Source: Cyanoderma ruficeps
Taxonomy: Eukaryota > Chordata > Aves > Passeriformes > Timaliidae
Reading direction: 5' to 3'
Length of the DNA: 64,000 bases
Assembly: GCA_008694505.1 (NCBI GenBank)
Contig: VZDJ01007753.1
Location: forward strand, 21,820,696 to 21,884,695
Each line of letters starts with the position of its first letter. Position 1 is the stretch's first letter. Below the pieces are notes generated by a model. It worked only from the letters and a program-made list of their open reading frames with translations. It made no database searches and had not been told where the DNA came from. The translations under genes were made by a program, and so were the position numbers. Shown here in pieces: positions 62,061 through 64,000 of the stretch.

Positions 62061-64000
62061 TTTGATTATGCCATTCTATGAAGACTGGTAAAAAATCATT
62101 TGTATTGTGAATAATTTGAATAATTTCATTTTCTCTTTATGGGAATTAATAGGGATGTAATGTGCATGATGCAGTTGGTAAGTCAGTGCTGAAACATACT
62201 GTATCCAGGGCTCTCCTATTCTATAAATTTGGTTCAAATGAAGAGCTTACAGATATTGTACAAAACTAGGCTATGTGTGGGGTGAAGGACCAGTTGAAAT
62301 TTTTCAAGGATTAAATCTAAACACTCCTGGATTCCAAGAAAATTTGGTGAATTTTCCATTACCATGGAGGTTAGTAAATGTTGGGGTGAGATTTAAGGGT
62401 ATACAGCTCTATTGCTTCAGCATAGATAATAAGTCTTTTTTCCTAATGTTTGCTCGCACCTCACAAGCAGGTTAAAATTATAGGAGACAATCAAAACAGC
62501 TCTACTAGATTGAGTAACATTATGACAGTTTCTGGGAGAGTCAGTTTTTTACCAGGCTTTTACAAAAACTGATTTAAAACATAGGCTTTTTTTCCTGCTG
62601 TTCCTGTAGGTGATTTCTGCAGAACATCTACTGATTTTCTTTCAAACTGTTATGGAACCACTAGGGTTATTTGTTATGTTTTCATTTACTATAGTGTCAT
62701 TTTATTTCAGCATTGTCATGTGAATAATAGGCAATCAGGGCTGAAACTTTTCAAAATTGCAGCCCTCTAGATGTTACAATTAAATCAATTACAAAGCCAG
62801 AATAAACAGTTTTAATCACATCAAACATTTCTGCTATATTATACTACTCAATTCTGTTATGATGGAAATCTAAAGCCCATAGAATACTTCAAGAAAAAAT
62901 ACTACCATTTGTACAAAACTCCCACTTAGCCTGATTAATAAACTGAAGTTCAGAAAATGATGTGCGTGAAAACAGCTGCTCTTGCCAATAATGACATTTT
63001 ATTTTCAATTTTAGAACTAACACTGTGTCAATCTAAACAATACTTAAGCACATTATGTAAGTATAACAACAGTGACACGACATAAAACAAAATGTACCAC
63101 ATCCAAGAAGAATCAAAAGTAAACAGTGCTGAGAGGAAGGCAGTTGTAGCTGTGGAGCAGCTGGTGATGAACTATTGCCATTAGGAAGAGGAATGTGAGG
63201 AATCACGGAAAACTGCTGCCTGAATCTGCCTTGCAGATGCCCTGAAAGGTGTAACAGAAATTGTGTGACATGGCTTTACAGTAGCAGTGTCTTATACATG
63301 GGCAGGCCTAGCCAGCAGAACAGCTTTGCTTAAAAGTGGCAAATTTCACAAAATCCCACTCATTTGTCTATGATATGATATTCTTACAGCTTCACTATAT
63401 TCATATAGGTAACCATGCATAGGTATCACTGAATTATACTGGTTGCTTTCAAAAACATAGCTCCAGAAATATATATTAAAGATTACATGCTCCCCCCCCA
63501 GCCCGTAATCTGTGATCTGTAATAGTAACACCAATGACAGGCACTTACACTAAGCAGCAGTGAGATTGTCAAAATAATTCCTTCTTTTATTTAAGGATCA
63601 TGGTGAACACTGAGATTTCCAGTTTGGGAAATATTCCAAAACATATTGGCAAACTGAAACTCTTCATGTATTTATATAATGGAAGTTGTCCTTCTTTTTT
63701 TCACTCCTCTGTGCATATGTGAGCAGAATTCAGACAAACTGAACAGGATTCTTCCGTGTATCCTTTGAGCCCAAAAGCTGCAAAGATTCAAAAGACACTT
63801 GGTAACTGTTAGAGACGAAGAGAATTGCATGTCACCAAGATGTCTGTAAATGGTGAATTTAGCTGTGTACTTGTCAAATATAAGAAGAAACCAGGTAGCA
63901 AGGTATCCCACCCACAAATATACAAATCAATGATCACAGAGTAGAAACTCAAGGAAGTACCAGTTAACTGTTACACATCCAATTAACCAGTTCAGACTCT
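62061..64000. other. Non-coding stretch, no gene seen
   Basis: Open frames are 81 codons or fewer and unrecognised. A C8 run lies at about 63492-63499. I saw no repeat element or RNA gene up to the window edge. Confidence 0.6.

Noticed and set aside
1..64000. Proviral coding sequence, viral insertion other than LTRs, CRISPR array, tRNA or rRNA genes
   Set aside because: None was recognised on either strand. The direct repeats present are LTR duplications, microsatellites or short tandem duplications, not spaced arrays.

Overview
This window reads as non-coding nuclear DNA from a bird. The evidence is the repeat content: several 3' ends and internal fragments of CR1-clade LINEs with the usual avian ATTCTATGATTCT-like tails, plus solo LTRs of avian ERVL-like and ERVK-like type. 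It is AT-rich, with stops frequent in all six frames. I found no protein-coding exon, rRNA, tRNA, CRISPR array or bacterial-type operon. It is best described as a gene desert or the inside of a very long intron. Bird order and species cannot be told from the sequence, though the repeat families would fit Neoaves.

Layout. 1-5711: AT-rich unique DNA with a few microsatellites and a 21-bp tandem duplication. 5717-6788: complete, old solo LTR (ERVL-like, minus strand) with a 5-bp target-site duplication. 6794-13714: unique AT-rich DNA. 13715-14850: long, decayed CR1 with reverse-transcriptase remnants (plus). 17370-17489: CR1 3' end (plus). 17589-17766: two pentanucleotide arrays, (GGGCA)n and (GGAGA)n, around an 82-base assembly gap. 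17767-39036: mostly unique DNA with low-complexity tracts, including a 51-base poly(A). 39037-39238: CR1 (minus). 39239-43047: unique DNA with a possible regulatory cluster at 40.3-40.9 kb. 43048-43729: second, truncated copy of the 5.7-kb LTR family (minus). 45373-45963: compact, well-preserved solo LTR (ERVK-like, plus) with a perfect 6-bp target-site duplication. 46714-47195: old CR1 (minus). 57350-57560: CR1 reverse-transcriptase fragment (minus). 58744-58854: T/G-rich tract with a 31-base gap. 59965-60226: CR1 ORF2 C-terminus (minus). 61276-61431 and 61958-62060: two CR1 3' ends (plus) of different subfamilies.

No genes act together here. What can be read is a history of retroelement insertion and decay: old CR1 copies with dead reverse transcriptase, LTR insertions reduced to solo LTRs by recombination, and a younger-looking ERVK-like LTR that keeps a recognisable promoter layout. 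The non-repeat DNA may contain conserved or regulatory elements; the best candidates are listed as findings. I saw no convincing sign of a new biological system and do not claim one.
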